NCBI GenBank assembly: GCA_937912115.1
Contig: CALDOI010000065.1
Span: 1-35,776 of the forward strand
Direction of reading: 5' to 3'
DNA from: an uncultured Bacteroidota bacterium
GTDB lineage: Bacteria; Bacteroidota; Bacteroidia; Bacteroidales; F082
DNA: 35,776 bases
Under the pieces are notes generated by a model. The model was not told where the DNA came from, ran no database searches, and worked only from the letters and a program-made list of their open reading frames with translations. Shown piece by piece: positions 9,023 through 16,031 of the stretch; within the stretch, counting starts at the first letter, position 1; the number at the start of each line of letters is the position of its first letter. The position numbers were made by a program, and so were the translations under genes.

Positions 9023-10508
9023 AGTGCTCATCAACAAATTCACCGGTTAGCGGCAATTCAATTTGATCAGCGGATTCAATTCCATCAAGTGTTTCAACGC
9101 TTCTAAGCCTCCTTTCCATAGCATTTGCACGAGTACTAATTAATGTATCAAGAGTGCCTGAAGCAGTACTAATTTGCTTGTGGACTTTTGAAAGGTGCTC
9201 AGAGAATTTGCTAAATTCGGTTTTTACTCCCGATAGTACTTTCCAAACTTCACTACTCCGTTTTTGAACTGCAAGGGTACGGAAACCCATTTGAAGACTG
9301 TTTAACAATGCCGACAAAGTTGTTGGCCCTGTTACGGTTATATGATAATCGCGTTGGAGTTTTTCAAATGTTCCCGGGTGTCGGAGCACTTCGGCATATA
9401 AGCTTTCAACTGGTAAAAACATTATTGCAAAATCTGTTGTGTGTGGTGGATCAATGTATTTATCGCTTATGGTTTTAGCAAATATCTCGATAGATTTAAG
9501 TAGTATTTTTTGTGCTGCATCTATTTTGATTTTATCTCCTTCATCGTACGAATCCATAAGGAGCTGATAATTCTCAATTGGAAATTTAGAGTCGATTGGT
9601 AGCCAAACTACATTTTCATCAATTTTGCCGGGGAGCTTAATTGCATACTCAACATTTGCCTGACTTCCTTTTTTTGTAGCTACATTTTCAGCATACTGCT
9701 CTGGTGATAATAGTTGTTCAAGTATATTCCCAAGTTGATATTCACCAAGTATTCCGCGTGTTTTTACATTTGATAGAACCTTTTGAAGATCACCAACTCC
9801 AGTTGCAAGTTTCTGCATTTCACCAAGTCCTTTATGGACCAGCTCAAGGCGTTCGCTAACTTGTTTAAATGATTCACCAAGGCGTTTTTCCAATGTTGTT
9901 TGAAGCTTTTCGTCAACAGTCTTACGCATTTCATCAAGCTGTTTAGTGTTGTCTTCCTTAATGGCGATAAGATGTTTTTCGATTGTTTCCTTAATGTCTT
10001 TTATACTGTCTTTCGATTGTTTATTAAATTCGTTTTGTTGCTTACTAAGTTCGTCAAAACGCTGCCTTAGTTGTTCATTAAGATCTTTTGTATTCGCTCC
10101 AAATTTCTCTTCAAACGATTTCAGTCCTTTGTTAAGTTCTTCTCTGTTTTCTTTCGAATCAGCTTTATTACTTTCTTTAAAATCATTGTAATTCTTCAGT
10201 AATTTATCCGATAATTCTGTCAGCGATCTGGAAAACGAATCGAGTTGTTCCTTTTGTATGCTAATATTTTCAGATATTCGTTTTAGTAATGAATCCTGCA
10301 AATCTTTAAAAAGTCTATTTATTTCTTCCCTGTTTTCCTTATTCAACTCTCGGTTTTCGCGCCGGGTTTCAGTTAGTTCTTCCTTGAAAACCTTTGTTAA
10401 TTCATCTTTGATGTTGGATGTGTCCAAATTGTTGTTTTTCCGAAAAAGAGTTACTATTATTAATGTTGCAATTAATACAACGCTGGTTATCAGTAGGTAT
10501 AATTCCAT
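9021..10508 (-). CDS. rmuC: DNA recombination protein RmuC homologue
   Basis: The 495-residue protein has an N-terminal membrane anchor (residues 3-22), a long charged coiled coil (about 35-235, rich in KENREE and QNEFNKQ patterns) and the RmuC domain (about 245-450). The domain carries the family signatures NVKTRGILGEYQLGNILEQLL, LPIDSKFPIENY and FLPVESLYAEVLR. RmuC limits inversions at short inverted repeats and is predicted to be a nuclease-fold protein anchored to the inner membrane; that is family knowledge. The gene is monocistronic. Its start at 10508 lies just after an AT-rich region with a weak TACCTTTA element (- strand, 10531-10538). Confidence 0.92.
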   Translation of the reverse strand: MELYLLITSVVLIATLIIVTLFRKNNNLDTSNIKDELTKVFKEELTETRRENRELNKENREEINRLFKDLQDSLLKRISENISIQKEQLDSFSRSLTELSDKLLKNYNDFKESNKADSKENREELNKGLKSFEEKFGANTKDLNEQLRQRFDELSKQQNEFNKQSKDSIKDIKETIEKHLIAIKEDNTKQLDEMRKTVDEKLQTTLEKRLGESFKQVSERLELVHKGLGEMQKLATGVGDLQKVLSNVKTRGILGEYQLGNILEQLLSPEQYAENVATKKGSQANVEYAIKLPGKIDENVVWLPIDSKFPIENYQLLMDSYDEGDKIKIDAAQKILLKSIEIFAKTISDKYIDPPHTTDFAIMFLPVESLYAEVLRHPGTFEKLQRDYHITVTGPTTLSALLNSLQMGFRTLAVQKRSSEVWKVLSGVKTEFSKFSEHLSKVHKQISTASGTLDTLISTRANAMERRLRSVETLDGIESADQIELPLTGEFVDEH

Positions 10509-10587
10509 TTTACAGATAATTTTGGATTTATAAAGGTATTCATTTTTTTGTTCTAAGATTCAGATTTTTGAGTTATTTCTATGCTTA

Positions 10588-10651
10588 TGTCACTGAGCAG
10601 AGCGAAGGATCTTATATCATTAAGAGATATTTCGTTTCGCTTAATATGACA
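10588..10651. repeat. Imperfect palindromic intergenic element (REP/MITE-like)
   Basis: The left arm starts TGTCACTGAGCAGAGCGAAG (10588) and ends GATCTT (10613). The right arm, 10622-10651, reads in reverse complement TGTCATATTAAGCGAAACGA and then AATATCTCTT. The outer TGTCA and inner GCGAA/CGAA and ATCT blocks match. It closely resembles the dispersed TGTCAxxCTGAGCGxAGCGAAGGATCT palindromes that I recall from many Bacteroidota genomes. No transposase gene is near, so any mobilisation would be in trans. It sits between rmuC and the crotonase gene. Confidence 0.5.
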
Positions 10652-10696
10652 AGAATATTTGTTAGGTTGTTACATTTATACATTGCCCCATTCACA

Positions 10697-10724
10697 CATT
10701 GAATCATTCACTCATTGAATCATT
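10697..10724 (+). repeat. Short direct repeat CATTGAATCATT, two copies
   Basis: CATTGAATCATT occurs at 10697-10708 and 10713-10724 with a period of 16 bases, flanked by further CATTCA and ATCATTCA fragments (10691-10736). The second copy supplies the first bases of the TTG assigned as the -33 box of the crotonase promoter. It is probably a simple-sequence remnant. Confidence 0.55.
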
Positions 10725-10751
10725 GTATCATTCAAATTTTCCTTAACTTTG
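10723..10751 (+). promoter_or_regulatory. Promoter of the crotonase gene
   Basis: TTG at 10723-10725 and TAACTTTG at 10744-10751 (matching TAnnTTTG) are separated by 18 bases. Transcription would begin near 10758, about 18 bases before the ATG at 10776. This also argues against the upstream TTG at 10749 as the start codon. Confidence 0.5.
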
Positions 10752-10775
10752 GTCTTTACAAAAAAAATCAAAAAA

Positions 10776-11549
10776 ATGAATTACGAAATACTTAGTACCG
10801 AAATTACTGATGGCATTGCTGTTATAACCATTAGTCGCCCAAAGGCAATGAATGCGCTTAACACCAGATTTTTTAATGAAATGGATCAGTTGGTAGCGGA
10901 AATATCAGCTAATAAGGATGTTAAAGTTATGATTATTACAGGTGATGGAAAGGCATTTGTGGCTGGTGCAGATATTGCTGAGATGGTAAACAAAAATGGG
11001 GAAGAAGGAACTGCATTTTCAGAACTCGGACAAAACACCTTTAGCAGCTTTGGACGAATGGACATACCCGTAATTGCTGCAATTAATGGCTTTGCTCTTG
11101 GCGGTGGTCTTGAACTTGCCATGGGCTGCGATTTTAGGTTTGCGAATACCAAAGCTAAATTTGGTCAGCCGGAAGTGAGTCTTGGCCTAATACCAGGCTA
11201 TGCCGGAACACAACGATTACCACGACTAACAGGGATGGGTGATGCTCTTTATCTGTTAATGACAGCCGACATGATTAATGCCGATGAAGCATTAAGGATT
11301 GGTCTTGTGCAAAAAGTATTCGAGCCGGAAATGCTAATGGAAGAAACCCTAAAGGTTGCCAAACTGATTGCATCAAAAGGTCCTAATGCCATTAAGAAAG
11401 TAAAGAAAGTTGTTAGACTTGGTATGGAAATGTGTTTTGCTGATGGTGAAAAATTGGAAGCCGCAGAATTTGGGACTTTATTTGGAGAGGGAAATGAAGG
11501 AAAGGTAGGCATGACAGCATTTCTTGAAAAACGGAAACCACAATGGTAG
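10776..11549 (+). CDS. Enoyl-CoA hydratase / crotonase family protein
   Basis: 257 residues from ATG 10776; an in-frame TTG nine codons upstream overlaps the promoter and is rejected. The product should hydrate trans-2-enoyl-CoA or crotonyl-CoA in the cytoplasm. The oxyanion-hole segments are AFVAGADI (about 60-67) and GFALGGGLELAMGCDFRF (about 105-122). Both catalytic glutamates of true hydratases are present, E113 in GGGLELAMGCD and E133 in FGQPEVSLGLIPG, 20 residues apart as in rat mitochondrial hydratase. The length is standard. The gene is isolated, with no thiolase or 3-hydroxyacyl-CoA dehydrogenase beside it, so a role in fatty-acid oxidation, butyrate metabolism or another CoA pathway cannot be chosen. 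Confidence 0.88.
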   Translation: MNYEILSTEITDGIAVITISRPKAMNALNTRFFNEMDQLVAEISANKDVKVMIITGDGKAFVAGADIAEMVNKNGEEGTAFSELGQNTFSSFGRMDIPVIAAINGFALGGGLELAMGCDFRFANTKAKFGQPEVSLGLIPGYAGTQRLPRLTGMGDALYLLMTADMINADEALRIGLVQKVFEPEMLMEETLKVAKLIASKGPNAIKKVKKVVRLGMEMCFADGEKLEAAEFGTLFGEGNEGKVGMTAFLEKRKPQW

Positions 11550-11719
11550 TTGGTAATGTTTATCTGCTGGTGAATTATTAATATTCCACTCAGATACATA
11601 ATGTAATACCCAAATATCTATAAAATGGGAGGTGAAGGTTCAACTTCTACAATGATTGCCAGTTTAAGAAACAACAAAAATATTAGTATCTTTAGCTCAT
11701 AATATTAAACTCTTCTTCT

Positions 11720-11998
11720 ATGAAAAAAGAAATGTTAATAATAATAGCCCTTTTTTTAGGGGTATCATTTAAATCGTATGCAGGGACAGGAAATACAAAT
11801 GACGGGCTTAATTTTTTTCTTGTTATTATTGGATTGCTATTAATTATATTAGGTCTATTATATGTAGTAGATTACCTGCAAAAGAATGGTAAAACAATGA
11901 TATATAAAGCCATGTCATTCTTAGATAAAAAGATCACTTTACTTAGTAAATATCTCAATAAAGTAAAATTTGAATATTTCGACCTATCATATTTTTAG
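11720..11998 (+). CDS. Small exported membrane protein, likely the intact 5' part of a frameshifted gene
   Basis: The 92-residue frame starts MKKEMLIIIALFLG with a signal peptide ending near SYAG (residue 22). A second hydrophobic helix follows at about 31-50 (NFFLVIIGLLLIILGLLYVV), then a basic amphipathic stretch. I do not recognise a family. The last five residues (DLSYF) look like out-of-frame sequence: deleting one reading position around 11977 continues the protein with a strongly hydrophobic helix in the next frame (see the following entry). No good promoter was found upstream; TATCTTTA near 11687 has one mismatch. The 170-base gap to the crotonase gene holds nothing recognisable. Confidence 0.55.
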   Translation: MKKEMLIIIALFLGVSFKSYAGTGNTNDGLNFFLVIIGLLLIILGLLYVVDYLQKNGKTMIYKAMSFLDKKITLLSKYLNKVKFEYFDLSYF

Positions 11999-12246
11999 TT
12001 TCAATACTTCAAATCTTTCTGGGAATAATTGTAACTATGTTGATCTTCAAACGATATAATTAAGCCTTTAACCTATAAGCATCTAACTGAAGACCAATTA
12101 ATTGAAGTAAGACAGGAAATATCAGAGAAGAAAAGATAGATAATCTAAAGAAATTAACTGCTTTAATTATTGCCGTTGCGTTGACCGGAGTGCTGGTTTA
12201 CATAATTATAAATTATTTTGATTTTGGTTCTCTAATTCGTCGTTAG
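11974..12246 (+). pseudogene. Frameshifted continuation of the 11720 membrane-protein gene
   Basis: Three consecutive open segments on the + strand join into one coherent protein if single-base shifts are allowed. From about 11974 the frame reads FRPIIFLVSILQIFLGII, then TMLIFKRYN, to TAA at 12061. The next frame, from 12062, reads KPLTYKHLTEDQLIEVRQEI and ends at TAG 12137. The third, from about 12139, reads DNLKKLTALIIAVALTGVLV and on to TAG 12244-12246. Shifts fall at a TTT run, at AATTAA and at an A run. The rejoined product is about 175 residues with a signal peptide, three further hydrophobic helices and a charged segment. It is either a decayed gene or homopolymer errors in the assembly. 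Confidence 0.55.
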
Positions 12247-13883
12247 AGGATACCAAATATATTGTTGCACGCCCAGTCGGAGAACTCAATTGTGAACGAA
12301 TAATCCGTTTCTTCATTAATAATAACCATCCATTCTTTCCAGATGCCATTATAGTAGGTGCCAAATACATAAGTATCACCATAAACAAGATTTGAAACTT
12401 GGGCAATACCGTTTTTCATGGATGTCCACCTCCAACATTTTGAATCGGTTTGCCTTACCCATAACCCAAATGAAGGTAATATCACAAAGTTTGTATCGGA
12501 AGCGCAAACCCCGCCAAAATCCGCAATTATTGATATCGATACAGAGCCATTGTCAATCAGGGGTAAATCATTGGTTTGTTGGCTACACATATTATCAATT
12601 AATAGAGGATTTACAGAAGGATTAACTACACAAGTATTACATTCCGAAGACTGGTTCCATTCAATATATACCTCGGTGCCACCTGTAGTATATGGCATAT
12701 TGATTTCCTTGTTCCACATAGCTGCCAATGATATATCTGAAATATATGAATCATCAACTTGTTTACGAATTATTCCTTCCACAGATAATGAACCAGATTG
12801 TTCACAATCACCCGACAAATTAAAGCTTAAGCCTTCGTAACAGCTGCTAACTTTATAGTTACCAATAATGTAACTATCAGGGGAATATGTTGAGGTCGCA
12901 ATACTTAATCCGCTCGATAAACTATTTTTTACTGTATCCACCCTGTTATATAACCATAGACCTGTGTCGGATAAATATGAGAATAACTGAAGATCATCTC
13001 CTAATTTAACATTTGATTTAGTTTTAGGATTATAAGTGCCGGCTGGTATACTAATGTTTATTTCTAACATCTTGTCTTCAATAATTGCAGCCCTCTTGTA
13101 ATCACTATCTCTTATCTCTAAGCGAACTATTCCGGCAGGGAAAAATACAACATTGTTACTGCTCTGATTTTTAATTATTGAGCTGCATATACCACCAGAT
13201 ATTGCTGCTAATGCTTTGTCTTCATTTGTGTTATAATATACCATGGTTAGATTTAACTTTCCACTAAGATAGTTAGTATCGCTATCCAATAGTTTTGTGC
13301 CTGCAGGTATTGTTATACTTGCCTCTTCGTTTGCCGAAGAAATAGTGATGTCGTCGAAAAGCACACCATTATAAAGGTTTCCAACACTATATAATTGTTT
13401 AATATCAACCCCAGTTGGTGGATCATCAATACGCACCAATTGTACTTTAACTATGTAGTCGCCCTCATTTGTTAATATGATTTCTTTTGAGGAAGAAATA
13501 TATTTTTGTGCTTGATATACAATTGTAAAAATAATGGGTGAATTACTGCTTGGAATATAATCTGGTAGTACTGCAAGTGTTAAGAAACCATTTCTTACAA
13601 TGTATTCATCTTTTTGAATCCCGGTAATGTCAGCGATTGCAAATTTTGAATAACCAACTACTTTAACTATTAATTCACCAATGTCTCCTGATATAATATT
13701 TTCATTTGTGTTGGCATCAACAAATTGAAAATAAATACTGGTTTTTTGTAAGTCGTAAGTGATTGTATCCTTCATCCCGATAGAAGGATTAGTTATTTTT
13801 TTACACGAGGTGAAACTCATGTAAAACAACAAGCATAAAAGGGAAAAAGCAACTGTTATATTTAAACCATTTATTTGCCTCAT
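12243..13883 (-). CDS. Lipoprotein of unknown function
   Basis: The 546-residue product starts with a lipoprotein signal (hydrophobic core to residue 26, lipobox FTSC then KK), so Cys27 should be acylated and the protein held on the outer or inner membrane. Beta-rich segments follow. One at about 190-240 (TIPAGTKLLDSDTNYLSGKL, then ALAAISGG) resembles a module seen in other Bacteroidota lipoproteins. The C-terminal 200 residues hold about 10 cysteines (for example CYEG, SGDCEQSG, ECNTC, GVCAS, KCWRW, WACNN), suggesting disulphides. No catalytic motif is recognised. The stop overlaps the last codon of the frameshifted + strand gene. A good promoter lies at 13913-13946. Confidence 0.6.
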   Translation of the reverse strand: MRQINGLNITVAFSLLCLLFYMSFTSCKKITNPSIGMKDTITYDLQKTSIYFQFVDANTNENIISGDIGELIVKVVGYSKFAIADITGIQKDEYIVRNGFLTLAVLPDYIPSSNSPIIFTIVYQAQKYISSSKEIILTNEGDYIVKVQLVRIDDPPTGVDIKQLYSVGNLYNGVLFDDITISSANEEASITIPAGTKLLDSDTNYLSGKLNLTMVYYNTNEDKALAAISGGICSSIIKNQSSNNVVFFPAGIVRLEIRDSDYKRAAIIEDKMLEINISIPAGTYNPKTKSNVKLGDDLQLFSYLSDTGLWLYNRVDTVKNSLSSGLSIATSTYSPDSYIIGNYKVSSCYEGLSFNLSGDCEQSGSLSVEGIIRKQVDDSYISDISLAAMWNKEINMPYTTGGTEVYIEWNQSSECNTCVVNPSVNPLLIDNMCSQQTNDLPLIDNGSVSISIIADFGGVCASDTNFVILPSFGLWVRQTDSKCWRWTSMKNGIAQVSNLVYGDTYVFGTYYNGIWKEWMVIINEETDYSFTIEFSDWACNNIFGIL

Positions 13884-13912
13884 TTGTACTTTGTTTATTA
13901 AAGCTTATATTA

Positions 13913-13946
13913 CAAAGATAGAAATATACCCTGCACTATTCACAAA
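13913..13946 (-). promoter_or_regulatory. Promoter of the 12243-13883 lipoprotein gene
   Basis: On the - strand TTTG (13943-13946) is followed after 22 bases by TATCTTTG (13913-13920), a full match to TAnnTTTG. The leader to the ATG at 13883 would be about 22 bases. Confidence 0.42.
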
Positions 13947-14078
13947 AAACGAAAAACTCATGTAATGGTTTAATATGTAGGCAGGTTTATTAGCCTCATA
14001 ACCTCATCAAACAAGTTGTATGAATAATGCCGGGTATATTTAATATATCTTATTTTTACTATTTTAGACTAAAATTTC

Positions 14079-15536
14079 ATGTCGAAATTTATGATTCTAC
14101 GGGCGGCTATTAGCATTTTTTGTATAACAATTTTCCTTTTTTCATGTGATGTCTCAGATAATGAGAGTAAGCAAAAAGTAAAAACAAGTACCATCCTTGC
14201 TATTTCTAAGGATGCTGTTCTTGATAGTATATTGTCAAGAAAAAAACTCAGGGCAGCAACTGATTATGGTTCGGTAAGCTTTTTAATTTATCGTGGAGAA
14301 CCAATTGGTTATCAGTACGAAATGCTATTGGAATTAACATTACATCTTGAGGTTGAACTGGAACTGGTTATTGAATCGAACATGCAAAATAGTATTGACA
14401 TGTTAAACAATAATGAAATTGACTTATTGGCCATGGGTCTTACGGTTACCTCAGATCGGAATAATCGATTTTCATTCACATCACCAATTATGACAACACG
14501 ACAAGTATTGGTTCAGCGAAAGCCTGTAGGTTATACACAAATGGAAACTGCCGATGAAATAGAATCTAATTTATTAAGAAACCCGCTGGAGCTTGCTAAT
14601 ACTAGTATTAACGTGCAGGAAGGAACAATATTTTCAAAAAGGCTAAAGACCCTAAGTAATGAGATTGCAGATACCATCAATATTATTGTTGATGATCGAG
14701 ATATTGAAGAATTAATTTCAGCCGTTTCATCGGGAGAAATAGATTTTACCGTTGCCGACGAACATGTGGCAATTGTTAATGCTCGATATTTTAGAAACAT
14801 TGATGTTAATACTCCATTAAGTTTCCCTCAAAAAATTGCGTGGGCTGCAAAAAAGGGTCAAACCGGATTGGTTGATACAATAAATTCCTGGCTTGCCGAA
14901 TTTAACCATACATTACGAGCCAGGCTTCTATACAATAAATATTTTAAGAATATTAGATCAAAAAAAATAGTTAATAGTCAGTATAACTCTTACACCGGTG
15001 GACAACTATCGCCTTATGATGAAGAAATTAAGGAAGCAGCCAAAATTATTGGATGGGATTGGAGACTTCTTGCATCTCTGGTATATCAGGAGTCGGAGTT
15101 CAAACCTAATGTTCAATCATGGGTTGGTGCTTATGGGTTAATGCAGCTTATGCCTCATGTAATGGAAAAATACGGTCTAGATAGTACGGCTGGCATTTCA
15201 GAACAATTAGTTGCAGGGGTTAGGCATCTTATATATATAAAGAAGCAAATGCCTTCCGAAATTAATGATTCAATAGAGCAAATAAAATTCTTGTTTGCAT
15301 CATATAATTGTGGGCTAGGGCATGTGTTAGATGCTCGTCGACTGGCTCAGAAATATAATAAAAATCCAAATATTTGGTCAAACAATGTGGATAGTTGTAT
15401 ACTAAATCTTTCAAATAAAGAATATTATCGCGATTCTGTAGTATATAATGGATATGTTAGAGGTGCTGAGACTTACAGTTTTGTTGAAGATATTATGAGT
15501 CGATACAAGATTTACAAAGATCTCATTAATAACTAA
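14079..15536 (+). CDS. mltF: MltF-like membrane-bound lytic murein transglycosylase
   Basis: The 485-residue lipoprotein (lipobox FLFSC, Cys23) has two domains: a periplasmic type-3 solute-binding domain (about 55-290, starting LRAATDYGSVSFL) and a C-terminal SLT lysozyme-like domain (about 315-470). The catalytic glutamate is E338 in LVYQESEFKPN, followed by VGAYGLMQLMP and ASYNCGLGHV, the standard family 1 motifs. The enzyme cleaves the MurNAc-GlcNAc bond with formation of 1,6-anhydroMurNAc. In MltF the binding domain senses muropeptides allosterically; that is known for Pseudomonas MltF and inferred here. It is a single gene, convergent with tatA (15 bases between the stops). Confidence 0.9.
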   Translation: MSKFMILRAAISIFCITIFLFSCDVSDNESKQKVKTSTILAISKDAVLDSILSRKKLRAATDYGSVSFLIYRGEPIGYQYEMLLELTLHLEVELELVIESNMQNSIDMLNNNEIDLLAMGLTVTSDRNNRFSFTSPIMTTRQVLVQRKPVGYTQMETADEIESNLLRNPLELANTSINVQEGTIFSKRLKTLSNEIADTINIIVDDRDIEELISAVSSGEIDFTVADEHVAIVNARYFRNIDVNTPLSFPQKIAWAAKKGQTGLVDTINSWLAEFNHTLRARLLYNKYFKNIRSKKIVNSQYNSYTGGQLSPYDEEIKEAAKIIGWDWRLLASLVYQESEFKPNVQSWVGAYGLMQLMPHVMEKYGLDSTAGISEQLVAGVRHLIYIKKQMPSEINDSIEQIKFLFASYNCGLGHVLDARRLAQKYNKNPNIWSNNVDSCILNLSNKEYYRDSVVYNGYVRGAETYSFVEDIMSRYKIYKDLINN

Positions 15537-15551
15537 TAAAAGTCAAATCTA

Positions 15552-15785
15552 TTACTCTTTCTTCGCCTTGTCAGATTCACCGTCTTTGTTGTAACCATCT
15601 TTTTTATCTCCATCTTCGCCAATGCCGTCCTTAAATTCTTTAACACCTTTGCCTAACCCTCGCATTAACTCAGGTATTTTTTTTCCTCCAAAAAGCAGAA
15701 GTATAATAACCACAATAATAATAATCTCAGGTGTGCCTATCCATCCTGCATAATGAACAAGTGCGATATTTCCAAGTAGTCCCAT
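15552..15785 (-). CDS. tatA: Sec-independent protein translocase TatA/E
   Basis: 77 residues from ATG 15785. A further in-frame start at 15821 is rejected because the -7 promoter element (15809-15816) lies inside that extension. The N-terminus reads [20 protein letters not shown], a single transmembrane helix with the FGGKKIPEL hinge characteristic of TatA. An amphipathic helix follows ([16 protein letters not shown]), then an acidic, lysine-rich tail ([15 protein letters not shown]). TatA oligomers form the pore that carries folded twin-arginine substrates. tatC is not in the window. Confidence 0.9.
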   Translation of the reverse strand: MGLLGNIALVHYAGWIGTPEIIIIVVIILLLFGGKKIPELMRGLGKGVKEFKDGIGEDGDKKDGYNKDGESDKAKKE

Positions 15786-15808
15786 TTCCGTTTTTTTTGT
15801 TAACACGG

Positions 15809-15816
15809 CAAAAGTA
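15809..15816 (-). promoter_or_regulatory. Candidate -7 promoter element of tatA
   Basis: TACTTTTG on the - strand matches TAnnTTTG. It would start transcription about 15 bases before the ATG at 15785. No clear -33 box is seen. Confidence 0.33.
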
Positions 15817-15956
15817 ATCAATAAAACTAAGTTATTAAATACAGTTGAATTGATATTATAAGATTGTCGTTATCTGCAACACTTTACCAGACCATTTTAG
15901 CTTATATCATTCCATTTTTAACAAAAAACAATCATATTTCGTAAATCAAATTTTAG

Positions 15957-15987
15957 TTGTGAAACAACCAACATCTTCTTACATTTG
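15957..15987 (+). promoter_or_regulatory. Promoter of the PPAD-like deiminase gene
   Basis: TTG (15957-15959) and TACATTTG (15980-15987) are separated by 20 bases, an excellent fit to the Bacteroidota consensus. The leader would be about 38 bases. Confidence 0.55.
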
Positions 15988-16031
15988 TCCCCTATTTAGG
16001 AAAAAGAACAATTAAATCAAAAATTTCACAT

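Noticed and set aside
9946-10533. Open frames on the + strand opposite rmuC
   Set aside because: Ser/Leu/Phe-rich shadows of the Lys/Glu-rich coiled coil on the other strand.
10886-11599. Open frames antisense to the crotonase gene
   Set aside because: They are shadows of a well-conserved enzyme gene with normal family motifs.
12392-12840. Open frames on the + strand within the lipoprotein gene
   Set aside because: No signal, domain or promoter; the - strand frame has a full lipobox and promoter.
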